Origin: Chloroflexota bacterium
GTDB taxonomy: Bacteria; Chloroflexota; Limnocylindria; Limnocylindrales; CSP1-4
NCBI GenBank assembly: GCA_027364875.1
Contig: DAHXON010000025.1
Span: 1-38,939, forward strand
Direction: 5' to 3'
Length of the DNA stretch: 38,939 nt
Under the pieces are notes generated by a model. It did not search any database. It saw only the letters and a list, made by a program, of their open reading frames with translations, and was not told where the DNA came from. Positions 31,785 through 38,604 of this stretch are shown here, piece by piece (position 1 is the stretch's first letter; every line of letters begins with the position of its first letter). The position numbers were made by a program, and so were the translations under genes.

Positions 31785-32639
31785 ATGCGCTTTGCCATCG
31801 ACATCCCGAACTTCGGCGACTACGCGGACCCCCATCTCGTGGCCGACGTCGCCCGCGACGCAGAGGAAGCCGGCTGGGACGGCATCTGGGTCTGGGACCA
31901 CATCATGCGGTCGCCCGCGGATCCGCACGCCGATCCCTGGATCCTCCTCGCGGCCATCGCCCTGGCCACGGAGCGGCTCCGGCTCGGGCCGATGGTGGTG
32001 CCGCTGGCCCGCCGCCGGCCGTCCGACGTCGCTCGCCAGACGGTCACGCTGGACCATCTCTCCGGCGGGCGGCTGGTCCTCGGGGTTGGCAGCGGCAGCC
32101 GCGACCACGAGTTCAGCTCGTTCGGCGATCCGGCCGATCTTCGTACCCGGGCCGAGATGCTCGACGAGGGGCTGGCGGTGATCGAAGGGTTGTGGTCGGG
32201 CCGGCGGTTCGACTATGAAGGCCGCCACTTCCGGATCCACGACGCCACGTTCCTGCCGGTTCCGGCGCAGAAGCCACGGATCCCCGTCTGGGTCGCGGCC
32301 ACCTGGCCGATCCGGGCGCCGTTGCGCCGCGCCGCGCGCTGGGACGGGGTGTGGCCGCTTCGACGCGACGAGGCCGGCAACAGCGTTCCGCTCACTCCGG
32401 ACGACGTCCGCGGGGTGTGCCGGACCATCGCCGAAGAGCGCGCGGCAAACGGCCGGCAAGGGCCCTTCGACGTACTCGTCGCCGGATACACGCCGGCCGA
32501 CGATACCGCGGCCGCGGCCGACACGGTTCGGGCCTTCGCCGACGCCGGGGCCACGTGGTGGACCGAGCGGATCAATCGAGAACGCGGGTCGCTCGAGGCG
32601 CAGCGCGAGCGCATCCGGCGGGGCCCGCCGCGGCTGTGA
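31785..32639 (+). CDS. LLM class flavin-dependent oxidoreductase
   Basis: 284 residues with the luciferase-like TIM barrel. MRFAIDIPNFGDYADP begins the first strand; DAEEAGWDGIWVWDHI, ATERLRLGPMVVPLARRRP and QTVTLDHLSGGRLVLGVGSG are the family's standard blocks, and YEGRHFRI follows. It probably uses FMN or F420; the sequence resembles F420-dependent members, but the cofactor is not certain. The substrate is unknown. The start is supported by the leaderless -10 box. Its TGA stop overlaps the GTG start of the next gene (GTGA), so this oxidoreductase and the putative DNA glycosylase are translated together. Confidence 0.88.
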   Translation: MRFAIDIPNFGDYADPHLVADVARDAEEAGWDGIWVWDHIMRSPADPHADPWILLAAIALATERLRLGPMVVPLARRRPSDVARQTVTLDHLSGGRLVLGVGSGSRDHEFSSFGDPADLRTRAEMLDEGLAVIEGLWSGRRFDYEGRHFRIHDATFLPVPAQKPRIPVWVAATWPIRAPLRRAARWDGVWPLRRDEAGNSVPLTPDDVRGVCRTIAEERAANGRQGPFDVLVAGYTPADDTAAAADTVRAFADAGATWWTERINRERGSLEAQRERIRRGPPRL

Positions 32640-33700
32640 ACGGGCAGCGCGACCCCGGGCACGTGGATGGCGACCTCGTCCGCGCGCGACTCGGCGCGCA
32701 ACTGCTCGCCGGCGAGCCGGCCCGGACACCGGAGGAGGTCGTGGATCGAATCCTGGCCGTCCAGGCGCAGGACCCGCGCGGCGCGCGCCTGGCCGGTCGG
32801 GCCCGAACGACCGGTCTGTCCGCGTCCGACGTCGACCGAGCCTTCACGCTCGACCGCTCGATCGTCATCACCTGGCTCAACCGCGGCACGCTGCACCTCG
32901 TCCGACGTGACGACTACTTCTGGCTCCATGAGCTGCTCGTCGCCCGCTTCCTGCCATGGACGAACCGGCGGCTGCACGAGCTCGGCGTCTCGGCGGACCA
33001 GGCCGAACGGGCGGTCGATCTCATCGTGCGGTCGATCGAACGCGACGGACCGCTGACCCGGGCGGAAGTCACGCAGCGTCTCGTCGAGGCCGGGCTCCCG
33101 GCGCAGGGGCAGGCCGTTCCCCATCAGGTGGGCCTCGCGAGCTTTCGCGGCTTGATCGTCCGCGGTCCGATGCGCGGCGGCCAGCAGTGCTACGCGCTGG
33201 TCCGCGACTGGCTGGGCGAACCGCCTCCGTTCGATCGCGACCGGGCGCTGGCCGAGCTAGCGCGCCGGTATCTGGCAGGCCACGGTCCCGCGACGGAGCG
33301 TGACCTGGCGTACTGGACCGGACTGCCGATCGGCGTCGCTCGCACCGCCCTCCGGTCGATCTCGCCCGAGCTGGCGGATCTCGGCGACGGACTCGTGGAT
33401 CTGGCCGGGCGCCCGACGTCGCCGAAGCTGCCGCCGCCCCGCCTGCTCGGGCCGTTCGATCCGGTGCTCCACGGTTGGGCTTCGCGGGAGCCGATCGTGG
33501 GCCGGCACGGCTCGCTCGTGACGAGCAACGGACTCTTCCGCCCGACTCTGCTGGTGGGCGGACGCGCGGTCGGGACGTGGGGACTCGCAGCCGGGCGCGT
33601 CACGCTCGAGCCGTTCGAGGAGATGCCCGAAGACGTGCTGGCGGCTCTCCAGACCGATGCCCGGGACGTCGAGCGCTACACGAACCCCGCCGAACGCTGA
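32636..33700 (+). CDS. AlkZ/YcaQ-like winged-helix DNA glycosylase
   Basis: 354 residues of the winged-helix HTH_42 family that includes AlkZ (azinomycin self-resistance) and E. coli YcaQ, which unhook interstrand crosslinks and remove bulky alkylated bases. LAVQAQDPRGARLAG places a Q-x-Q motif at Gln43 and Gln45, as in the AlkZ-type catalytic motif. IVITWLNRGTLHLVRRDDYFWL (in two conserved pieces), GPATERDLAYWTGLP and LLGPFDPVLHGW are the other family blocks. Activity is inferred from family. GTG 32636 overlaps the LLM stop codon. With ada, dinB, lexA and DUF6504 it makes this arm of the window rich in DNA-damage functions. It converges with rplI over about 130 bp. Confidence 0.85.
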   Translation: MNGQRDPGHVDGDLVRARLGAQLLAGEPARTPEEVVDRILAVQAQDPRGARLAGRARTTGLSASDVDRAFTLDRSIVITWLNRGTLHLVRRDDYFWLHELLVARFLPWTNRRLHELGVSADQAERAVDLIVRSIERDGPLTRAEVTQRLVEAGLPAQGQAVPHQVGLASFRGLIVRGPMRGGQQCYALVRDWLGEPPPFDRDRALAELARRYLAGHGPATERDLAYWTGLPIGVARTALRSISPELADLGDGLVDLAGRPTSPKLPPPRLLGPFDPVLHGWASREPIVGRHGSLVTSNGLFRPTLLVGGRAVGTWGLAAGRVTLEPFEEMPEDVLAALQTDARDVERYTNPAER

Positions 33701-33714
33701 CCGGGGGCCGTGGC

Positions 33715-33762
33715 CGCCTCCTAGCCCTTCGGGCCGACGACCACCGTCACTTCGGGAGTCAT
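33715..33762. repeat. Duplicated fragment of the rplI 3' end
   Basis: 48 bp that match 33829-33876 at 45 positions, including the last 13 codons of rplI, its TAG stop and the bases after it. On the minus strand this copy would read MTPEVTVVVGPKG, against MTPEVTVVVEPKG in rplI. Similarity stops abruptly at the ATG, so it is a remnant and not a second gene. Confidence 0.85.
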
Positions 33763-33788
33763 TGAGCCACCGCTCGCGCGATGGCTTT

Positions 33789-33809
33789 GGCAGTTGCTGT
33801 GCAACTGCC
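33789..33809. terminator. Hairpin between convergent genes
   Basis: GGCAGTTG and CAACTGCC form an 8-bp stem with a 5-nt loop, between the duplicated rplI fragment and the rplI stop codon. No T tract follows on either strand. It could end transcription from both sides or stabilise the rplI message. Confidence 0.4.
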
Positions 33810-33828
33810 CGGGCTTGGGGTGCGTGCC

Positions 33829-33876
33829 CGCCTCCTAGCCCTTCGGCTCGACGACCACCGTCACTTCAGGAGTCAT
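33829..33876. repeat. Second arm of the rplI 3'-end duplication
   Basis: The functional copy, at the end of rplI. It lies 114 bp from the remnant copy in the same orientation. Confidence 0.85.
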
Positions 33877-34281
33877 ACCGGGGAATACTTTCACCGCCAC
33901 CTTGTAGGTGCCAAGGGTTTTAAGCGGATCCGGGAGGTCGATCTTGTGGCGGTCGACCGTGATTCCGCGGCGGCCCAGAGCTTCGGCGATCTCCTTGGCC
34001 GTGATGGAGCCGTAGAGCTTGCCGCCCTCGCCGACCTTCACGCCCATGGTGAGAGTGGTGCTGCCGATACGCGTCGCGGCGATCTCGGCTTCCTCACGCT
34101 CGCGCCGGCGCTTCTCTTCGCGACTGGCGATGTCGTGCTGCCAGGCTCGATAAGCGCCACCCGCAGCCGGCACGGCGAGCTTGCGGGGGATCAGGAAGTT
34201 GCGGCCGTAGCCTTCTGAGACTTCCTTCATCTCACCGCTCTTGCCGAGCTTGTCGACGTCGGCGGTCAGGATGACCTTCAC
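33835..34281 (-). CDS. rplI: Ribosomal protein bL9
   Basis: 148 residues, the usual size. L9 binds 23S rRNA near the L1 stalk and helps keep the reading frame. The N-terminal domain MKVILTADVDKLGKSGEM and EGYGRNFLIPRKLAVPA with the conserved GYxRNFLIP is clear; the long charged connecting helix (IASREEKRRREREEAEI) and C-terminal domain (KLYGSITAKEIAEAL) follow. GTG 34281 overlaps the DUF1232 stop in GTGA, so its translation is coupled to that gene. The more usual rpsF-ssb-rpsR neighbours are not in the window. A remnant of its 3' end lies just downstream. Confidence 0.97.
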   Translation of the reverse strand: MKVILTADVDKLGKSGEMKEVSEGYGRNFLIPRKLAVPAAGGAYRAWQHDIASREEKRRREREEAEIAATRIGSTTLTMGVKVGEGGKLYGSITAKEIAEALGRRGITVDRHKIDLPDPLKTLGTYKVAVKVFPGMTPEVTVVVEPKG

Positions 34282-34793
34282 GCGAACGATTCCTCCTTCG
34301 TTGCCCAGGACTTTGATGCCCAGGATCGGATCAACGACCCGAGCCGGGCTTGTTTGGCAAACCGGCCGGCGCTGTCGAGCGCCTCCGGCAATCGTCGAAT
34401 GATCTTGCGGACCGGGGCCGGCGTCACCCGCCGAACCTGGTCCATGTCGTGCCGGAAGACGTCGCCGTCTATTTCGAGCTCCTCGATCTTCTCCTGGAGT
34501 ATCTCGTCGGGTACTCCTTCGAAGAAGAGCTCGACCGCCAGAACGACGACGGCGAGGTCGTCGATCCCGCCCAGCACGGGTATCTCGTCGGGAATCAGGT
34601 CGCGGCCCACGAGAACGTAGCCCACGGCACCGACCAGGATCGCCTTGCGGCTGGCCGGGATCCGGCTATCCCGGGCAAGCGCCCAGATCAGCCGGGAGTA
34701 CATGGGCAGCCGACTTGCCACCGGGACAAAAGCTAGCCATCGCAACGTGCGGAGCAGTCCGCTCCGGCGGTGCTGGCGTCCTCTCGAAAGCAT
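34278..34793 (-). CDS. DUF1232 (YkvA-like) protein
   Basis: 171 residues. The DUF1232 core is clear: RKAILVGAVGYVLVGRDLIPDEIPVLGGIDD, given here as two parts, a hydrophobic helix (about 54-66) and DLIPDEIP-x-LG-x-IDD (about 69-84). Members are small membrane-associated proteins of unknown function. A basic, Arg-rich start and a C-terminal tail rich in Lys/Ser flank it. The start is uncertain: ATG 34793 is chosen; TTG 34847 upstream has TACGGT five bases before it. It overlaps rplI by 4 bp, an unusual partner for a ribosomal protein gene. Confidence 0.8.
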   Translation of the reverse strand: MLSRGRQHRRSGLLRTLRWLAFVPVASRLPMYSRLIWALARDSRIPASRKAILVGAVGYVLVGRDLIPDEIPVLGGIDDLAVVVLAVELFFEGVPDEILQEKIEELEIDGDVFRHDMDQVRRVTPAPVRKIIRRLPEALDSAGRFAKQARLGSLIRSWASKSWATKEESFA

Positions 34794-35045
34794 GCGACTG
34801 GGGCCCACATTCTCTGACTTGGATCGTCTGCCGACACCACCGCCCAAAAAACACCGTAGCGCTCGGGGCGTGGAGCCGGCGAGGTGAACGACTCACCCGG
34901 CTTCCCGGTGTGAGTCTATCAGGAGAGGGTCGCCACGACGCGATGGGCTTCTGGCGCGTCCGCGCCACGCCTTCCGCGCAGGGGGCTGCCCGAGACCTGC
35001 CCGTTAGCGTAGGATCCGCAGCACGTGCTGGCCGGATCGGGGTAG

Positions 35046-37757
35046 ATGAGCGGGCGAAGAGACACAGGATCGAGCGGCGAAGCGCGCGGCAAGACGCCGG
35101 TGGCTCCCGGGGCAGGGGAAGCCGCCGGTGGCGTCGCGCGGATCGAACGCGCCTTCCGGTCGGGCGAGGCAGAGAGACCAGACTCGTGCCAGGCCGATTC
35201 GGTGCAGTCCGGGCAGGCGGCGGCCCGGCTCGAGCGCCCGTTCATCCTCCTGATCGGAGCGATGGCCGCCTTCGAATGCGTCTACAGCGTTCTCTGGCTG
35301 TCCGGGCTGCTGAGCGGCGGCGTGTTCGATCGCCTCACCGGCGCGGTCGCCTTTCCGGCAGCCGTTCTCGTCGCGCTGATCGGGCTTCGGCTGCGCTGGT
35401 CGCAGCACCTGGACGAGCGGACCCGCCGCGCCTGGTCCCTCGTCGCGACGGGAATCGCCTCGTACGGCCTCGGCTACGTCTGTCTCTTCATCGCCGGCAC
35501 CCGCCACGACGGTCCGCTGAGCGCCGCGGGCGTGGTCCTGGAGCTCGCGACATATCCGACGATCGCCTGGGGGTTGGTCCTCATGGCCAGGCCCTTCCAG
35601 GCAACCTCCGACGCCCTCCAGTCCTGGCTGGACGTGTCGATCATCGCCTGGAGCACGGCGATGCTCGTCTGGCACTTCGCCTTCTTCCCGGTCGCCAGGG
35701 AGATGAACGCGGCTCCGTTCGACGCCGTGTTTGCGGCCTTCTTCCCGGTCGCCGACCTGTCCCTGGTCTTCGCCATGGTCGCGGTCCTGCTGCGAGGGCT
35801 TCGCTCCGCGAACCAGCTCGCGCTCGCGATGGGGGCGGCTTCTCTTGTGCTTCTGTTCGCCGGCGACGTCATCTCGGGCGTGGAGGAACTGCGAGGAACG
35901 TATCTCCCGGGTGGGGCCTCGGGTCTGCTGTACGGCTTCGCGTGGCTCGGGCTGGTGATGGGCGCCTACCTGCAATCCCGGCATTCGCCGGCGGCGCGGC
36001 GAGTCCTGGATCTGACCCGCTACCGCCGGCTCGTCCCGTGGCTTCCGTACCTGGCGGTTTTCCTGGCCTTCGTCGGGCCGCCGCTCTACCACTGGGACGA
36101 CGTCCAGATGCTCGAGCAGCACATCCCGGCCACGGGCATCCTGATGGCCCTGCTCGTCGCCCGGCTTCTCGTGACCGCCCGCCAGAACGCCACCCTGGCG
36201 GTCGCCGAGCGGGCCCGCCTCGCGGCGGCGGTGGCTCAGGCGGCCGAAGCCATCGCGACCACGGATCGAGACTGGAAGCTCACCTACGTCAACCCGGCCC
36301 TGACCGCCATAACCGGCTACGGGCCGCAGGAGCTACTCGGGCAGGATCTGGCCGTGCTGAGGGGTACGTCGGATCCGGAGCAGCTCGCGGAGCTCCGGAC
36401 CACCGTGGAGCGCGGCGCTCACTGGCGGGGGCGGTTCGCGCGGCAGCGGCGCGACGGCACCGCGGTGGAGCTCGAGATGGCGGTCGCGCCGCTCCGGGAC
36501 GACGCCGGCAACCCCTCGGGCTCGGTGGTCCTGGCCAGGGACATCACCAGGGAGCGCGCCCTCGAGACGCAGCTCGCCCAGACGCAGCGCATGGAGGCGG
36601 TTGGGCGCCTGGCCGGCGGCATCGCCCACGACTTCAACAACATCCTGACCGCGATCAGCGGCTACTCGGAGCTGGCCATCGGCTCGCTGCCGGCGGATCA
36701 TCCCGCCTCGTCGGACGTTCGTGAGGTGCTCAAGGCCTCCGACCGGGCCGCCGGCCTGACGCGCGATCTGCTCGCCTTCAGCCGGCGCCAGGTGATGCAA
36801 CCGCGGCTGCTCGACCTCAACGACGTCCTCGAAGGCATGCGTTCCATGCTCGCCCGAACGCTGGGCGAGGACATCGCCCTCCGGATAAGGACCGGGGACG
36901 GGCTCGGCGCGATACTGGCCGACCAGAGCCAGATCGAGCAGGTGATACTCAACCTGGCCGTCAATGCCCGCGAAGCCATGCCCGACGGCGGCATGCTGAC
37001 TATCACCACTGCCGACGCCGACCTCGACGAGGCATACGAGCGCAGCCACGTCGGCACCTCGGCCGGAAGATACGTCTCGGTCACCATCGCCGACACGGGG
37101 CTGGGGATGACGCCCGAGGTCCGGGAGCACATCTTCGAGCCGTTCTTCACGACCAAGTCCAGAGGTCGGGGAACGGGCCTCGGGCTGTCCACGGTCAGCG
37201 GGATCGTCGAGCAGAGCGGCGGCTTCGTCATCGCCGACAGCTCTCCGGGCTCGGGCAGCGTCTTCAGCGTGTTCCTGCCACGGGTCAGCGCCCCGGACAC
37301 GGTGACCAGTGCCGCGAGCGAACAGGCAAACCCCGGTGGCAGCGAAACCATCCTCGTGGCCGAGGACGAGGCGCCGGTGCGCAAGGTCGTCGAGAGGGTG
37401 CTGCGATCGGCCGGGTACCGGGTCTTCACGGCCGCCAACGGCCACGAAGCCCTGGCCATGGCACCGACGCTCCCGCACCTCGACCTCCTGCTCACGGACG
37501 TGGTCATGCCGGGCATTAGCGGCGCCGACCTTGCTCGCCAGCTGGTCGCGGCCCGCCCGGACCTCCGCGTGATCTTCGCGTCCGGATATTCGGAGGATTC
37601 GCTGATCCGGGCCGGCACACGCGAAGGCAGGATTCCCTACCTGAACAAGCCTTTCACCTCCGAAGCGCTCCTCGAGCGAGTGCGCAAGTCTCTCGACGAG
37701 CCCGCCGATGGGCTCGGAGACGGCGACGGCGAACCGGCGGGCGACCGCGGGCGCTAG
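35046..37757 (+). CDS. Hybrid sensor histidine kinase/response regulator
   Basis: 903 residues. After a non-conserved N-terminus of about 65 residues come about ten membrane helices (about 67-380) that form an unrecognised sensor region. A PAS domain follows (about 395-500, TDRDWKLTYVNPALTAITGY). The dimerisation domain has GGIAHDFNNILTAI with phosphorylated His528, in the style of NtrB-like kinases. The ATPase domain shows LNLAVNAREAM (N box), ADTGLGM (G1) and GRGTGLGLSTV (G2). A C-terminal receiver (about 768-885) has AEDEAP at the start, phospho-acceptor Asp818 in LLTDVVMPG and a conserved Lys in LNKPF. No DNA-binding output is attached, so the receiver probably regulates the kinase or passes phosphate on. 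It diverges from the DUF1232 gene. The next gene is lexA, 189 bp on, with its own promoter. Confidence 0.93.
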   Translation: MSGRRDTGSSGEARGKTPVAPGAGEAAGGVARIERAFRSGEAERPDSCQADSVQSGQAAARLERPFILLIGAMAAFECVYSVLWLSGLLSGGVFDRLTGAVAFPAAVLVALIGLRLRWSQHLDERTRRAWSLVATGIASYGLGYVCLFIAGTRHDGPLSAAGVVLELATYPTIAWGLVLMARPFQATSDALQSWLDVSIIAWSTAMLVWHFAFFPVAREMNAAPFDAVFAAFFPVADLSLVFAMVAVLLRGLRSANQLALAMGAASLVLLFAGDVISGVEELRGTYLPGGASGLLYGFAWLGLVMGAYLQSRHSPAARRVLDLTRYRRLVPWLPYLAVFLAFVGPPLYHWDDVQMLEQHIPATGILMALLVARLLVTARQNATLAVAERARLAAAVAQAAEAIATTDRDWKLTYVNPALTAITGYGPQELLGQDLAVLRGTSDPEQLAELRTTVERGAHWRGRFARQRRDGTAVELEMAVAPLRDDAGNPSGSVVLARDITRERALETQLAQTQRMEAVGRLAGGIAHDFNNILTAISGYSELAIGSLPADHPASSDVREVLKASDRAAGLTRDLLAFSRRQVMQPRLLDLNDVLEGMRSMLARTLGEDIALRIRTGDGLGAILADQSQIEQVILNLAVNAREAMPDGGMLTITTADADLDEAYERSHVGTSAGRYVSVTIADTGLGMTPEVREHIFEPFFTTKSRGRGTGLGLSTVSGIVEQSGGFVIADSSPGSGSVFSVFLPRVSAPDTVTSAASEQANPGGSETILVAEDEAPVRKVVERVLRSAGYRVFTAANGHEALAMAPTLPHLDLLLTDVVMPGISGADLARQLVAARPDLRVIFASGYSEDSLIRAGTREGRIPYLNKPFTSEALLERVRKSLDEPADGLGDGDGEPAGDRGR

Positions 37758-37893
37758 GCCACCGGCGACCTCATCGGCCCCCTTGCCGGTGGCCGAGATC
37801 GGCCGGTCGACCGCGCAGCGCGGCGCAGCGGCGGAGCGGCCGGCCCGCCGGAGGCCTCGCACCTGCCCCGGCCGCGGATCCTACGCCACTTGC

Positions 37894-37922
37894 TTGACAA
37901 TCGAACGTCCGTTCGGTACGCT
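37894..37922 (+). promoter_or_regulatory. SOS promoter of lexA
   Basis: TTGACA (37894-37899), a 17-bp spacer and TACGCT (37917-37922). The spacer is nearly all LexA box, so LexA should repress its own gene. Predicted start near 37929, with a leader of about 18 nt. Confidence 0.88.
37902..37915. promoter_or_regulatory. LexA operator of lexA
   Basis: CGAACGTCCGTTCG, the GAAC-N4-GTTC core with C/G flanks. It lies between the -35 and -10 boxes. The centre GTCC is the reverse complement of GGAC in LexA box 2 at 25333. Confidence 0.9.
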
Positions 37923-37946
37923 CCGGAACGGGAAAGGGGTAAACCC

Positions 37947-38597
37947 GTGACGAAGCACGACGCGGAACGGAAACGCAAGATCCTGGACTACATCGCGGCC
38001 ACGCTGCGGACGCGAGGTTATCCGCCATCGGTGCGGGAGATCGCGGTGGCGGTGGATCTGGCCTCCACCTCGGCTGTCCATCACCATCTCCAGATGCTCG
38101 AGCGCGAGGGCTATCTGGAGCGAGGCGCCGCCCAGTCCCGGGCACTCCGGCTCACCCCAATGGCCGCGCTGCGGCTTGGATTGTCGGGCGAGCTGATGCC
38201 GCAGGCTGCGGCTACGGAAGCTCACGTCCTGCCGATCGTCGGCGAGATCGCGGCCGGCGGCCCAATCGAGGCCTACCAGGACGCCTCGGAGAGTCTGGCC
38301 GTGCCGGACCTTCTGGCCCCTTCCGGGGATGCGTACGTGCTTCGCGTCCGCGGCGACTCGATGATCAATGCCCACATTCAGGACGGCGACTACGTCCTGA
38401 TCCGGCCGCAGCAGACGGCCCGCGACGGCGACATCGTGGTCGCGCAGGTCGAGGAGAACGCGGTCACCCTCAAGCAGTTCTTCAAGGAAGCGGGCAGGGT
38501 CCGCCTTCAGCCGGCCAACCCGGACTACCCGGCGATGTTCTACAACGACGTGCGAATCCAGGGGAAGCTAATAGGCGTCATTCGCCGCCTGGACTAG
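37947..38597 (+). CDS. lexA: LexA repressor
   Basis: 216 residues, standard length. Represses SOS genes and, when RecA filaments form on single-stranded DNA, cuts itself. The N-terminal winged helix starts KRKILDYIAATLRTRGYPPS with VREIAVAVDLASTSAVHHHL as the recognition region. The cleavage site is in GEIAAGGPIEA, between Ala103 and Gly104. The catalytic dyad is Ser138 in RGDSMI and Lys176 in VTLKQFF. GTG 37947 is preceded by GGAAAGGGG; the frame extends upstream through the promoter, which is not translated. The operator in its own promoter shows autoregulation. A 129-bp tandem repeat begins 8 bp after the stop codon. Confidence 0.97.
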   Translation: MTKHDAERKRKILDYIAATLRTRGYPPSVREIAVAVDLASTSAVHHHLQMLEREGYLERGAAQSRALRLTPMAALRLGLSGELMPQAAATEAHVLPIVGEIAAGGPIEAYQDASESLAVPDLLAPSGDAYVLRVRGDSMINAHIQDGDYVLIRPQQTARDGDIVVAQVEENAVTLKQFFKEAGRVRLQPANPDYPAMFYNDVRIQGKLIGVIRRLD

Positions 38598-38604
38598 GAG
38601 TCGG

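Noticed and set aside
29781-32729. Open frame of about 980 codons on the minus strand
   Set aside because: Lies opposite the GT-C-like and LLM genes, both with clear domain signatures. Composition is charged low-complexity noise.
33721-33762. 13-codon reading frame in the rplI remnant (MTPEVTVVVGPKG)
   Set aside because: A leftover of the rplI 3' end with no ribosome binding site; not a gene.
34890-34916. Hairpin GACTCAC...GTGAGTC between DUF1232 and the sensor kinase
   Set aside because: 7-bp stem with a bulge, no T tract, located upstream of both divergent genes; no role can be supported.
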